64,000 nucleotides of DNA from Lysobacter silvisoli (lineage in GTDB: Bacteria > Pseudomonadota > Gammaproteobacteria > Xanthomonadales > Xanthomonadaceae), in the NCBI RefSeq assembly GCF_003382365.1, contig NZ_QTSU01000002.1:434001-498000 (forward strand), given 5' to 3'. The notes under the pieces were generated by a model, which was given only the letters and a program-made list of their open reading frames with translations, had not been told where the DNA came from and did no database searches. Shown here one piece after another: positions 1-7,791 of this stretch. A program made the translations under genes and the position numbers. Every line of letters starts with the position of its first letter. The first letter of the stretch is position 1.

Positions 1-2
1 TG

Positions 3-26
3 GACGACCTGGCGCGTCCCAACTAG
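3..26 (+). CDS. 3' end of an upstream gene (partial)
   Basis: The first bases read in frame as DDLARPN followed by a TAG stop, 22 bases before the next start codon. This fits the C-terminal tail of a gene entering from the left, but seven residues are too few to identify it. Confidence 0.35.
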   Translation, partial: DDLARPN

Positions 27-48
27 AGCGCGCCGAACGCAAAGCCGC

Positions 49-426
49 ATGAGCCTGCACGCGCTCACGCCGATGCTGCGCACGCCGGACCTGGACGGCA
101 CGGCGGCGTTCTACACCGGCACGCTGGGTTTCGCCCAGCGCGCCGGCAGCGTCGACGAGGGCTGGATCGCGTTGCAGCGCGACGGCGTGGAGCTGATGCT
201 CAGCGGTTTCAACGCGCACGAAAACGATACGGCGCCGGCCTTCACCGGTTCCTTATACCTGCGCACCGATGATGTCGATGGCTGGTGGCGCACGCTCAAG
301 GATGCCGCCCGCGTGTGCTATCCCATCGAGGATTTCGCTTACGGCATGCGCGAGTTCGCCGTGTACGACAACAACGGCTACCTGCTGCAGTTCGGCCAGC
401 CCATCGCCTCCTTCGACGCTCCGTGA
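49..426 (+). CDS. VOC family (glyoxalase/bleomycin-resistance fold) protein
   Basis: This 125-residue protein has the layout of a single vicinal-oxygen-chelate domain. The N-terminus (LTPMLRTPDLDGTAAFYTGT) is the usual first beta-strand plus helix in which an xxDLxxTxxFY pattern follows. The C-terminal half ends with VYDNNGYLLQFGQP, matching the family's D-x-G-x-x-hydrophobic closing strand with a possible Gln in place of the metal-ligand Glu. Such proteins dimerise and act as lyases, dioxygenases or drug-binding proteins, and the substrate cannot be read from the sequence. A second VOC gene starts 10 bases downstream, so the two are probably co-transcribed. Confidence 0.85.
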   Translation: MSLHALTPMLRTPDLDGTAAFYTGTLGFAQRAGSVDEGWIALQRDGVELMLSGFNAHENDTAPAFTGSLYLRTDDVDGWWRTLKDAARVCYPIEDFAYGMREFAVYDNNGYLLQFGQPIASFDAP

Positions 427-436
427 GGTCCACGCC

Positions 437-820
437 ATGAGTCATCGCAGCCGCTTGGCCGGCTTCATCATCGATTGCCAAACCGGCGAGATCGCCGACG
501 CCGCGCGCTTCTGGAGCGCGGCCCTGGGCCTGCAGCACGGCGAAACCGACGACGACGAAGGCGCGCTCTACGTCGACCTGCCGGGCCACGGTGCGCACCT
601 GGCGATCATGGTGCAGAAGGTCGAGCACCCCTCGCGCGTGCACCTGGACATCGAAACCGACGACCTGGACGCCGAAGCCGACCGCCTGGAGAAACTGGGC
701 GCCAAGCGCATAGCCTTCATCAAGCGCTGGTGGGTGATGGAAGCGCCCACGGGGCACCGCTTCTGCATCGTGCGGATGAAGCATCCGGAGCTGGGGCCGG
801 CGCCTACGGTGTGGGACTAA
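437..820 (+). CDS. VOC family protein, glyoxalase_6-like
   Basis: This 127-residue protein starts at the ATG at 437. It resembles the glyoxalase_6 type of VOC protein: FIIDCQTGEIADAARFWSAA at the N-terminus, a central HLAIMVQKVEHPSRVHLDIETDD segment (first half a candidate ligand strand) and a C-terminal APTGHRFCIVRM strand. These match the usual pattern R-V-H-L-D-I and P-x-G-x-x-F-C. The gene follows another VOC gene after 10 bases and probably shares its transcript. The reaction is unknown. A longer in-frame reading upstream lies inside the preceding gene and is not believed. AAATCCCCC-type repeats follow from 845. Confidence 0.85.
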   Translation: MSHRSRLAGFIIDCQTGEIADAARFWSAALGLQHGETDDDEGALYVDLPGHGAHLAIMVQKVEHPSRVHLDIETDDLDAEADRLEKLGAKRIAFIKRWWVMEAPTGHRFCIVRMKHPELGPAPTVWD

Positions 821-844
821 GGGCGGCCCAGTCGCTGCTGAGAG

Positions 845-880
845 CAAATCCCCCTCAATCCCCCTTTTCCAAAGGGGGAA
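845..880. repeat. Family A intergenic palindrome (AAATCCCCC/CCCCCTTT-AAAGGGGG), copy 1
   Basis: The sequence contains CCCCCTTTTCCAAAGGGGG preceded by CAAATCCCCCT. The same arrangement recurs at 951-990, 3302-3338, 14629-14663, 14704-14741 and 47505-47543, always between genes. It looks like a REP-type element or a transcription-terminating hairpin. Confidence 0.75.
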
Positions 881-950
881 GACAAGCCAAAGCGGGAACC
901 GCGAACTCCGCACAGCAGCGCAACACCCCCCTTTTAAGCACCCCTTTTTA

Positions 951-990
951 AGTTCCCCCCTTTGAAAAAGGGAGGCTAGGGGGATTTGCC
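951..990. repeat. Family A intergenic palindrome, copy 2
   Basis: AGTTCCCCCCTTTGAAAAAGGG followed by GGGGGATTTGCC is the inverted-orientation copy of the element at 845-880. The two flank a region (about 925-950) rich in C and T runs, so together they may form one larger structure downstream of the VOC genes and of the convergent GGDEF gene. Confidence 0.75.
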
Positions 991-1031
991 GTTGCTGTTG
1001 CCGTTGCTGCCACCGCCTCGCCCAACAACCC

Positions 1032-2135
1032 TCACTCCCGCAACATAGTATCGTCCGCCACCACCCGATCCCGCCCCAGGTTCTTGGCCCGATACAAAGC
1101 CTGATCCGCCCGATCGAACACCCGCTCCGGCGTATCGCGCCCGGGCTCGCCCGCCGCCACGCCCACCGACACCGTCAGCGCGAACGGCAGCGACGAGCGC
1201 GCCACCCGCGCGCGGATGCGTTCGGCGATCTCGTACGCCTGCGCCAGCCGCGTGGCCGGCAGCACGATGAGGAATTCCTCGCCGCCGTAGCGCACCGCCA
1301 CGTCGCCCTCGCGCACGCTGCTGGCCACCGCATCGGCCACGGCGCGCAGCGCGCGGTCGCCCAGCAGGTGGCCGTAGCGGTCGTTGACCTGCTTGAAGTG
1401 GTCCACATCCAGCAGCAGCAAGGCATACGGCGCGCTTTCCAGCTCGCGCATGGCCTCGGGGCTCCCACGCAGTTGCGCCAGCGCCGCGCGGTTGAGCAGG
1501 CCGGTCAGCGCATCGTGGCTGGCGCTGTGCTTGAGTTCCTCGTGGCGGCGCTGCAGGTCGGCCTGCGCCGCTTCCAGGCGATGGGCGAAGGCCTCGCGCT
1601 CGTTGAGCAGGCGCCGCTGCTCCAATGCGTAGCGGCGCAGCTCGAGCAGATGCTGGGTCTGCCGCGCCAGCGCTTCCAGGCCGGCGCGCTGCGCCGGGCG
1701 CAGCTCGCGCGGCTGCGCGTCCAGCACGCAGATCGTGCCCAGCGCATGACCGTCGGGGCTGAGCAGCGGCATGCCTGCGTAGAAACGCAGCGGGCGCCCG
1801 CCCAGGCTGACCACGCGGGTGCTGAAGCGCGGATCGTCGGCCACGTCCTGCACCACCAGCATTTGCTCGGGCGTGCGGATGGCGTAGTCGCAGATCGCCA
1901 ACGCGCGCGGCGTTTGCGTCTGATCCAAACCCAAGCGCGCCTTGAACCATTGGCGGTCGCGATCGATCAACGAGATCGCCGCCGCCGGCGCATCGCACAG
2001 CGTCGCGGCCAGGCGCACCAGGTCGTCGTAGGCTTGTTCGGAAACGGTGTCCACCACCGCGTAGGCGTCGAGCGCGTCCTGGCGCTGCGCCTCCTCGGTG
2101 GGCGCCGGTACGGCGCGTAGTCGGGCGAGAGACAT
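1032..2135 (-). CDS. GAF-GGDEF diguanylate cyclase
   Basis: The 367-residue soluble protein predicts synthesis of cyclic di-GMP from two GTP. Residues about 25-165 form a GAF-type sensor domain of the kind found in many GAF-GGDEF proteins (ISLIDRDRQWFKA, CDYAI, FYAGMPL, GTICVLD). A coiled-coil-like linker (about 165-203) leads into a GGDEF domain. The catalytic motif is GGEEF at 284-288, preceded by an R-x-x-D inhibitory site (R275-D278) at the canonical five-residue distance, so product inhibition is expected. No transmembrane segment or EAL domain is present. The ligand of the GAF domain is unknown. It converges on the VOC genes, with family A repeats between them. Confidence 0.93.
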   Translation of the reverse strand: MSLARLRAVPAPTEEAQRQDALDAYAVVDTVSEQAYDDLVRLAATLCDAPAAAISLIDRDRQWFKARLGLDQTQTPRALAICDYAIRTPEQMLVVQDVADDPRFSTRVVSLGGRPLRFYAGMPLLSPDGHALGTICVLDAQPRELRPAQRAGLEALARQTQHLLELRRYALEQRRLLNEREAFAHRLEAAQADLQRRHEELKHSASHDALTGLLNRAALAQLRGSPEAMRELESAPYALLLLDVDHFKQVNDRYGHLLGDRALRAVADAVASSVREGDVAVRYGGEEFLIVLPATRLAQAYEIAERIRARVARSSLPFALTVSVGVAAGEPGRDTPERVFDRADQALYRAKNLGRDRVVADDTMLRE

Positions 2136-2298
2136 CGGGGTGGCAGGTAAGGAACACGCGCAGGCTACCGCTGCGGCAGCACCGGTCTTGTGACCGCCCT
2201 CACAGCTGCCGGGGCGGTAGCGCGCCCGTTAAGCCTGGCGCCATTCAGGCAGCTGAATCTGCCCCGGAAACCCCTGGAAGCCGCCTTCAAGCCGCCGC

Positions 2299-3222
2299 CT
2301 AGGCCCGGTCCAGCCAGACCTCCAGGCCCTGGGCATTGAGTTCGATGTCCATGGCCAGCAACTCGCGCACCTGCTCGGGCGCGAGCGCGCAGCCATGCGC
2401 GGCCGCGCGCGCGAGGTACAGCTCGCCCAGCGATGCGACCAGACGCGCATGCCGGTCCGGCCGGCCGTCGGCCGCGCGCGCCAGCGCCACCATCGCGTCG
2501 ATCTGGCTCAGCAAGGCGTCGGCCATCGCCGCCACGTCGGTGACGGGGCCGTAATGGGTGAGCCGCATGGCCAGCGGATCGCGCGCGAGCAGCGTGCGGA
2601 TCGAACGCTTGAGTGCATCGGGCTCGAACTGCACCGGCGTGGTCGTGGGGATCGCGAATGCCCCGCGCGCGCTGTCGAGTTCGCGATAGGACAGTCCGAA
2701 GGTGTCGCCGGTGAACCAGCTGCGGCTGTGCTCGTCCCACACGCACAGGTGATGGCGCGCGTGCCCGGGCGTGTCGATGCACAGCAGCGGACGTCCGGCC
2801 AGGTCGACGACGTGGCCGTCGCGCGCGACCACCACGCGTTCTTCGGGTATCGGCAGAATCTCGCCGTAACTGCGCGCGATCTCCTCCTCGCCGTACACCG
2901 CGGTGGCACCGGCGACCAGGCGCGAAGGATCGATCATGTGCGGCGCGCCACGCGGATGCACGGCCAGGCGCGCGTTCGGCAGGCGCCGCATCAGCGCGCC
3001 CGCGCCGCCGGCATGGTCCAGGTGCACGTGGGTGAGGATCAGCCAGTCCACGTGCTCGGGCGCCAGGCCCTGCGCGTCCAGCGCGGCCAACAGCGACGGC
3101 ACGGAGTGCTGGGTGCCGCAGTCGACGAACGCGGCGCGTCCCTGTTCGACGATGAGATAGGCGGCATCGAAGACCGGCCGGTGGAAGCCGGTATCGATGG
3201 TGGTGATGCCGTGATCGGTCAT
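2299..3222 (-). CDS. MBL-fold metallo-hydrolase
   Basis: The 307-residue protein is a metallo-beta-lactamase-fold hydrolase. The metal-binding motif THVHLDH (H65, H67, D69, H70) is intact, and further likely ligands are seen in TPGHARHH, the Asp of FTGDTFG, and RLTHYGP. The unusually conserved N-terminus (TIDTGFHRPVFDAAYLIVEQ) and the length match the subgroup of MBL proteins with a C-terminal helical extension (about 220-307) rather than RNase Z or glyoxalase II. The substrate is unknown. There is a 163-base gap to the upstream GGDEF gene, with no obvious regulatory site. Confidence 0.88.
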   Translation of the reverse strand: MTDHGITTIDTGFHRPVFDAAYLIVEQGRAAFVDCGTQHSVPSLLAALDAQGLAPEHVDWLILTHVHLDHAGGAGALMRRLPNARLAVHPRGAPHMIDPSRLVAGATAVYGEEEIARSYGEILPIPEERVVVARDGHVVDLAGRPLLCIDTPGHARHHLCVWDEHSRSWFTGDTFGLSYRELDSARGAFAIPTTTPVQFEPDALKRSIRTLLARDPLAMRLTHYGPVTDVAAMADALLSQIDAMVALARAADGRPDRHARLVASLGELYLARAAAHGCALAPEQVRELLAMDIELNAQGLEVWLDRA

Positions 3223-3301
3223 GGGCGTGGCTTGCGCTGCGTTATCCGCAGTCTACGCCCATTGTTTGTCGCCCCTCTTGCTTGTCCCGCCCTTGCTTGT
3301 C

Positions 3302-3338
3302 TTCCCCCTTTGACAAAGGGGGATTGAGGGGGATTTGC
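3302..3338. repeat. Family A intergenic palindrome, copy 3
   Basis: TTCCCCCTTTGACAAAGGGGG followed by GAGGGGGATTTGC is a further copy of the element seen at 845-880. It is the first component of a repeat-filled 525-base gap (3223-3747) between the MBL-fold gene and trpS. Confidence 0.75.
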
Positions 3339-3383
3339 TTCTGCTCTTAAGCAACAGCAACAGCTTCCGTCCGCAAGCGGCCG

Positions 3384-3421
3384 GGTTACTTTCTTTTGAT
3401 AAGCGTCAAAAGAAAGTAACC
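3384..3421. repeat. Family D perfect inverted repeat (GTTACTTTCTTTTGA)
   Basis: A 16-base arm, GGTTACTTTCTTTTGA, is followed by a 6-base loop and its exact reverse complement. The arm ends in CAAAAGAAAGTAACC and continues into AAAGAAAAA. The stem is unusually AT-rich for this genome and looks like the edge of a dispersed intergenic element. Confidence 0.8.
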
Positions 3422-3600
3422 AAAGAAAAACGCTGTCCTTGGACAGAGCTCCCCTGCGAGCACGGAGCGGGCGCCGGGATTTTCCGATCGGGCCTCCTGC
3501 CCGAGCGGAAAACGGCGCACGTCCTGTGCGCCGCCCTTCGGGTCTTCTATTGGGGCGGCGAGTTCGGTGTCCGATCAAGAGCATTCGCGCTGCGCGCTCA
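3422..3600. repeat. Probable dispersed non-coding element with two small hairpins
   Basis: Directly after the family D palindrome lies a stretch with no plausible gene on either strand. It holds two inverted repeats: CCGATCGGGC with GCCCGAGCGG (about 3485-3508) and GGCGCACGTCCTGTGCGCC (about 3513-3531). From memory, similar AAAGAAAGTAACCAAAGAAAA-led blocks occur repeatedly between genes in xanthomonads. That recollection is untested here. Confidence 0.4.
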
Positions 3601-3602
3601 CC

Positions 3603-3638
3603 CCCTCACCCTAGCCCTCTCCCGCAGGCGGGAGAGGG
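3603..3638. repeat. Family B palindrome (CTCTCCCGC-GCGGGAGAG), copy 1
   Basis: CCCTCACCCTAGCCCTCTCC CGC followed by GCGGGAGAGGG forms a strong hairpin. The unit CCCTCACCC-x-AGCCC-TCTCCCG-CGGGAGAGGG is repeated in reverse order at 3667-3705 and again twice at 27826-27930. It is of the kind widespread between genes in high-GC Proteobacteria. Confidence 0.8.
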
Positions 3639-3666
3639 GATACATCCGACGCCGCTTGCTGCTTTA

Positions 3667-3705
3667 GCCCCTCTCCCGCTTGCGGGAGAGGGGTTGGGGT
3701 GAGGG
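3667..3705. repeat. Family B palindrome, copy 2 (inverted orientation)
   Basis: CCCCTCTCCCGCTTGCGGGAGAGG is followed by GGTTGGGGTGAGGG. Together with the copy at 3603-3638 it makes a head-to-head pair about 30 bases apart, just downstream of trpS, and may terminate its transcript. Confidence 0.8.
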
Positions 3706-3747
3706 CCCGCAGCATCGCAAACGGCAACGCAACTCGCCCCGACAGGC

Positions 3748-5073
3748 TTACTCCCCCTCAACCACGAACTGCGCCAACGCCTCCACCACCTCGGCGAACT
3801 CCACGCCCTCGTGCAGATGCCCGATCAGCTCCTCGCCCGCATGCACGGCGGTAGCGCCGGCATGATGCACCGCTGCCGCGCCTTCCTGCTTCAAGCGCGC
3901 GATCAGCTGCCCGGCCGTGCGCGCCGACTCGTGACCCACGCTCTGCAGCAGCACCCGATCGCCATCGACCAGCTTGAAATAGAATCGCCCGTCGCTTTCG
4001 CGGTACTGCTTGAAGCTGGGTGCGGCCGCCTTGGCCGCCTTCTTGTCCTTCTGCTCGGACACCTGCGACAGGTCGCGCAGGCCCACCGCCGAACGCAGCG
4101 ACTGCATGAAGGCCATGCCGTGGGTGCGGCGCACGCGCTGGGCGCCGTCGCGCAGGATCGCCTCGATCTCGGCTGGCTTGGCCATCAACGCCTCGTAACG
4201 TTCGCGCAGCGGCGAGATCTCGGCGTCGATACGCTCGAACAGCGCCTGCTTGGCCTCGCCCCAGGCGATGCCGTCGGCGAAGGCCTGGCGCATGCGTTCG
4301 GTCTCGGCGCCGCTGGCGAAGGCCTGGTACAGCTGGAACACGTTGGACGCGTCGGCGTCCTTGGCCTCGCCCGGCGCGCGCGAGTCGGTGACGATGGAGT
4401 AGATCAGCTTCTTCAGCGTCTCGCGCGGCGCGAACAGCGGAATGGTGTTGTCGTAGCTCTTGCTCATCTTGCGCCCGTCGAGGCCGGGCAGCGTGGCCAC
4501 GTGCTCCTCGATCAGCGCCTCGGGCAGCACGAAGTGCTCGCCGTACAGGTGATTGAAACGCTGGGCGAAATCGCGCGCCATCTCGATGTGCTGGATCTGA
4601 TCGCGGCCCACCGGCACCTGGTGGGCGTTGAACACCAGGATGTCGGCGGCCATCAGCACCGGGTACATGAACAAGCCGGCGTTGATCGCCGCATCCTCGT
4701 CCTCGCCTTCGGCGCGGTTCTTGTCCACCGCGGCCTTGTAGGCGTGGGCGCGGTTGAGGATGCCCTTGCCGGCCACGCAGGTCAGGAACCAGGCCAGCTC
4801 CGGAATCTCGACGATCTCGCTCTGGCGGTAAAACCAGACCTTGTCCGGCTCCAGGCCGCAGGCCAGCCAGGTGGCCGCGATCTCCAGCGTCGAGCGCTGC
4901 ACGCGCTCGGGCTCGGTGACCTTGATCAGCGCATGCAGGTCGGCCAGGAAGTAGAAGCTCTCCACGCCGGGGGTGCGGCTGGCGGCCACCGCCGGGCGGA
5001 TCGCACCGACGTAGTTGCCCAGGTGGGGGGTGCCGGACGTGGTGATGCCGGTCAGGACGCGGGTCGAGGTCAT
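3748..5073 (-). CDS. trpS: Tryptophan--tRNA ligase
   Basis: The 441-residue enzyme charges tRNA-Trp in the cytoplasm. The class I signature motifs are present: a HIGH variant TPHLGN at 15-20 and GRKMSKSYDN with KMSKS at 202-206. The DQIQHIEMARDFAQRF stretch of the Rossmann core is also clear. It is about 100 residues longer than the E. coli enzyme, owing to a C-terminal extension (about 345-441) with an SFKQYRESDGRFYFKLVDGD-like segment. This matches the longer TrpRS form common in xanthomonads and some other Proteobacteria. The gene stands alone, with a repeat cluster downstream. Confidence 0.97.
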   Translation of the reverse strand: MTSTRVLTGITTSGTPHLGNYVGAIRPAVAASRTPGVESFYFLADLHALIKVTEPERVQRSTLEIAATWLACGLEPDKVWFYRQSEIVEIPELAWFLTCVAGKGILNRAHAYKAAVDKNRAEGEDEDAAINAGLFMYPVLMAADILVFNAHQVPVGRDQIQHIEMARDFAQRFNHLYGEHFVLPEALIEEHVATLPGLDGRKMSKSYDNTIPLFAPRETLKKLIYSIVTDSRAPGEAKDADASNVFQLYQAFASGAETERMRQAFADGIAWGEAKQALFERIDAEISPLRERYEALMAKPAEIEAILRDGAQRVRRTHGMAFMQSLRSAVGLRDLSQVSEQKDKKAAKAAAPSFKQYRESDGRFYFKLVDGDRVLLQSVGHESARTAGQLIARLKQEGAAAVHHAGATAVHAGEELIGHLHEGVEFAEVVEALAQFVVEGE

Positions 5074-5234
5074 TGCGGGTCGGCTTGGAGCGTGGCCGGC
5101 CAGTTTACCCGCTGTACCCGGCCGGATCGGCCCCAGCCCGGGCCAAGCTGAGCGGCCGGCAACGGCACCGGCGGCGCTAACCCCACCCTCGCCGGCGGCG
5201 CGTTCGCAACCGTGCCCACACCGGAGAACCGACC

Positions 5235-6050
5235 ATGCTGCGCTCCCTCGTACTGCTCGCCGGCGCCCTGATCGCCGCCACCGCCTGCTCGCCGCTGTCG
5301 GCGCGACCGCTGGTCGACGTCGCCGTGGTCGACCGCGATAGCGGCGACTGGCTGCCGGCCTACCCCCACCGCGGCCAGCAGTGGATCGCCGGCACCCCCG
5401 GCCACCGCTACGCCGTGCGCCTGACCAACACCAGCCCGCAGCGCGTGCTGGTGGTGCTGTCGGTGGACGGCGTCAATGCCGTGACCGGCCAGACCGCCCA
5501 CCCCTCACAAGCCGGCTACGTGCTCGAGCCCTGGCAGAGCACCGAGATCAACGGCTGGCGCAAGTCCATGGACGACGTCGCCCAGTTCGTATTCACCGAC
5601 CTGCCCGACAGCTACGCCGCGCGCACCGGCCGCCCCGACAACGTCGGCGTGATCGGCGTGGCGGTGTTCGAAGAGGCGCAGCCGCGCTACCGCTACGACT
5701 ACCCGGCGCCGATCGCGCGCGGCGAGCGCGAGCAGGACCGCTACGGCGGCGCGCGCGATGCGGCCAAATCCTCGGCGCCGGCGCCGGCCGCCGCCGAGTC
5801 GCGCGCCGACAGCATGGCCGCCCAGTCCATCGGCACCGGCCACGGCCAGCGCGAGTGGTCGCCGGTGTCGCGCACCGGTTTCGACCGCGCCTCGCGCTCG
5901 CCGGCGCAGGTCACCCAGCTGCGCTACGACGACTACGCCAGCCTGGCCGCGCGTGGCGTGGTGCCGCGCTACCCGCGTTATCCGGACTACCGCCGCGACG
6001 AACCGCGCGCCTTCCCCAACGGCTTCGTCGCCGATCCGCCGCGCTGGTAA
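5235..6050 (+). CDS. Exported hypothetical protein, possible lipoprotein
   Basis: The 271-residue protein begins with a signal sequence (MLRSLVLLAGALIAATACSP) that could be processed as a lipoprotein at Cys18, although the lipobox ATAC is weak. Residues about 25-160 form a compact domain (VDVAVVDRDSGDWLPAYPHR, then RYAVRLTNTSPQRVLVVLSV) that looks like a beta-sandwich. The remainder is low-complexity, rich in Ala, Arg, Tyr and Pro, and ends PRYPDYRRDEPRAFP. I do not recognise the family. The start is supported by GGAGA upstream of the ATG at 5235. It is divergent from trpS. Confidence 0.7.
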   Translation: MLRSLVLLAGALIAATACSPLSARPLVDVAVVDRDSGDWLPAYPHRGQQWIAGTPGHRYAVRLTNTSPQRVLVVLSVDGVNAVTGQTAHPSQAGYVLEPWQSTEINGWRKSMDDVAQFVFTDLPDSYAARTGRPDNVGVIGVAVFEEAQPRYRYDYPAPIARGEREQDRYGGARDAAKSSAPAPAAAESRADSMAAQSIGTGHGQREWSPVSRTGFDRASRSPAQVTQLRYDDYASLAARGVVPRYPRYPDYRRDEPRAFPNGFVADPPRW

Positions 6051-6068
6051 GGCGTACACGCAAAGAAG

Positions 6069-6092
6069 CGGGCCGGGTTCGCACCCGGCCCG
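6069..6092 (+). terminator. Terminator-like hairpin
   Basis: The 10-base arms CGGGCCGGGT and ACCCGGCCCG surround a TCGC loop 19 bases after the stop codon at 6050. There is no real T-tract (TTCGCGTT follows), so the stem may serve both this gene and the convergent CsbD gene. Confidence 0.55.
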
Positions 6093-6136
6093 TTCGCGTT
6101 GTGGGGTGCCGGCGCGCGATGCGCCGGCGGCAGCGG

Positions 6137-6337
6137 TCAGTTCAGCGTGTTCTCGAAATCCCGCACTTCCTTCTCGGCGCGCTCGCGTTCCCAACCGTAG
6201 CGCTCCTGCAGCTTGCCGGCCAGGTACTTGGAATCGCCCTGGGCGACGTCGAACACGTCGTCGGTCAGATCGCCCCATTTGGCCTGGGCCTTACCCTTAA
6301 TCTGGGTCCACTTGCCGGCGATGATGTCTTTGTTCAT
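6137..6337 (-). CDS. CsbD family stress-response protein
   Basis: This 66-residue protein carries the full CsbD/YjbJ signature: [20 protein letters not shown], then [14 protein letters not shown] and a C-terminal helix. Family members are abundant, hydrophilic, four-helix-bundle proteins induced by general stress, osmotic or envelope stress; the molecular function is unknown. The start at 6337 is the family's conserved MNKD; an in-frame upstream extension is rejected. The C-terminal part contains the usual W-x-R-E-x-A-E-K-E-V motif. Confidence 0.93.
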   Translation of the reverse strand: MNKDIIAGKWTQIKGKAQAKWGDLTDDVFDVAQGDSKYLAGKLQERYGWERERAEKEVRDFENTLN

Positions 6338-6500
6338 CTGCTTGTCCTCGATCTCATTGGGGGAGATGCGGACCGCTGCCGCGGTACCGCCTGCGCAGTG
6401 TGGCCCGCGCGGCATTCGCGCCGGGTCGCGATTGCGTTAGCTGCGGCTTGACGAGGGTGAACGCGGTGAACGATTCAGTTGCGCGGCGACGGGGGCCAAA

Positions 6501-6530
6501 GAAAAAGGCCGGATCGCTCCGGCCTTTTTC
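6501..6530 (-). terminator. Rho-independent terminator of the entericidin-like gene
   Basis: GAAAAAGGCCGGA and TCCGGCCTTTTTC are perfect 13-base arms around a TCGC loop. A run of A on the + strand gives the U-tract for minus-strand transcription. It lies 20 bases past the stop of the 6550-6699 gene. Confidence 0.9.
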
Positions 6531-6549
6531 ATGACGCTGCGAGGCGCGA

Positions 6550-6699
6550 TCACTTGCCGTCGCGGATTTCCTCGGCCTTCTCTTCGACCTTCTCGCCGGC
6601 CTTCTGCACGTCCTTGCCGGCGCCGGCAACGGTGTTGCATGCGGACAAGGTACCCATCGAGAACAGGGCCAGCAGCAGCAGAGCAGTCAGACGCTTCAT
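6550..6699 (-). CDS. Entericidin-like small lipoprotein
   Basis: The 49-residue protein starts MKRLTALLLLALFSMGTLSA followed by a lipobox Cys21 (LSAC). The mature part is NTVAGAGKDVQKAGEKVEEKAEEIRDGK, the typical entericidin core: N-T-x-x-G-x-G-x-D-x-x-x-x-G with a charged helix. E. coli entericidins A and B are outer-membrane lipoproteins proposed to work as an antidote-toxin pair at stationary phase. Only one such gene is seen here. AAGGAG sits 6 bases before the ATG, and a perfect terminator follows. It is a single-gene transcript. Confidence 0.9.
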   Translation of the reverse strand: MKRLTALLLLALFSMGTLSACNTVAGAGKDVQKAGEKVEEKAEEIRDGK

Positions 6700-6849
6700 T
6701 GAATTCTCCTTGGACGCAGGAACGTTCGTGTCACCCGTTCGGGCACGCCATCGCGCCCTTGGGTCCATGATGAAGCGAGCCGATGTGAAGCCCGTGTGGA
6801 GCCGGCGGCGCCGCGCCGGCTTCCGTTCATGCGCCGATTCGGTGGCCGA

Positions 6850-7773
6850 TCAGTCGCGCATCAGCGTGGATTTGCCGAACAGGCTTTCCACCAGATCCAC
6901 CGACAACTTGGCCGTGCGGTTGCGCTTGTCCAGGATCGGATTGAGTTCGACGATGTCCAGCGAGGCCAGCCGGCCGCTGTCGGCGATCATCTCCATCACC
7001 AGCTGCGCCTCGCGGTAATTGGGGCCGCCGGGCACGGTGGTGCCCACGCCCGGGGCGATGCTGGGGTCGAGGAAGTCGACGTCGAAACTCACGTGCAGGT
7101 GGGTGTTCTCGTCCACGCCTTCCAGCGCTTCCTCCATCACCCGCTTCATGCCGATCTCGTCGATGTAGCGCATGTCGTACACGTCCAGGCCATGCTGCTT
7201 GATCAGCTGCTTCTCGCCCGGGTCCACCGAACGGATGCCGATCTGGCGGATGTCCTCGGCGCGCATGGCCGGCGCTTCGCCGCCCAGCGTAGTCAGCGGC
7301 TCCGGGCCGATGCCGCACAGGCAGGCCACCGGCATGCCGTGGATGTTGCCCGAGGGCGTGACCCGGCTGGTGTTGAAGTCGGCGTGCGCGTCCAGCCACA
7401 GCACCCGCAGCTGCTTGCCGGTATTGCGGCAATGCCGGGCCACGGCGGTGATCGAGCCCAGGCCCAGGCAGTGATCGCCGCCGAGCAGGATCGGCATGCG
7501 GCCCTGCGCCAGTTCGGCCGCGACCGCATCCATGACCAGGCGGTTCCAGGCCACCACTTCGGGCAGGTGGCGGTAGCCTTCCACCGGCTTCTGCCAGGGA
7601 TTGCGCGGGCCGTCCAGGTTGCCGCGGTCGACCACGTCCACGCCGCGCGCGCTCAGCGCCTCGCCCAGGCCGGCGATGCGCAGCGCCTCCGGCCCCAGCC
7701 GTGCGCCGCGATGGCCGGCCCCTACGTCGGTGGGCGCGCCGATCAAAGACACCGGCGGATAGCTGCGACTCAT
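6850..7773 (-). CDS. rocF: Arginase
   Basis: The 307-residue enzyme predicts hydrolysis of L-arginine to ornithine and urea using a Mn2+ pair. All ureohydrolase signatures are present: GGDHCLGLGS, WLDAHADFNT, SGNIHGMP and HVSFDVDFLDP. The N-terminus (VSLIGAPTDVGAGHRGARLGP) is that of arginase rather than agmatinase. Length and the C-terminal LVESLFGKSTLM match bacterial RocF. The nearest neighbours are a tRNA upstream and the entericidin-like gene downstream, so no arginine operon is evident, although a pentein hydrolase of the arginine-related superfamily lies at 17584-18495. Confidence 0.95.
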   Translation of the reverse strand: MSRSYPPVSLIGAPTDVGAGHRGARLGPEALRIAGLGEALSARGVDVVDRGNLDGPRNPWQKPVEGYRHLPEVVAWNRLVMDAVAAELAQGRMPILLGGDHCLGLGSITAVARHCRNTGKQLRVLWLDAHADFNTSRVTPSGNIHGMPVACLCGIGPEPLTTLGGEAPAMRAEDIRQIGIRSVDPGEKQLIKQHGLDVYDMRYIDEIGMKRVMEEALEGVDENTHLHVSFDVDFLDPSIAPGVGTTVPGGPNYREAQLVMEMIADSGRLASLDIVELNPILDKRNRTAKLSVDLVESLFGKSTLMRD

Positions 7774-7791
7774 GGCGACTCCTTCCTGTCC

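Noticed and set aside
3811-5151. Long open frame opposite trpS on the plus strand
   Set aside because: It is a by-product of high-GC codon bias in trpS; the reading lacks recognisable motifs and its composition (His/Gln/Leu/Arg rich) is typical of antisense shadows.
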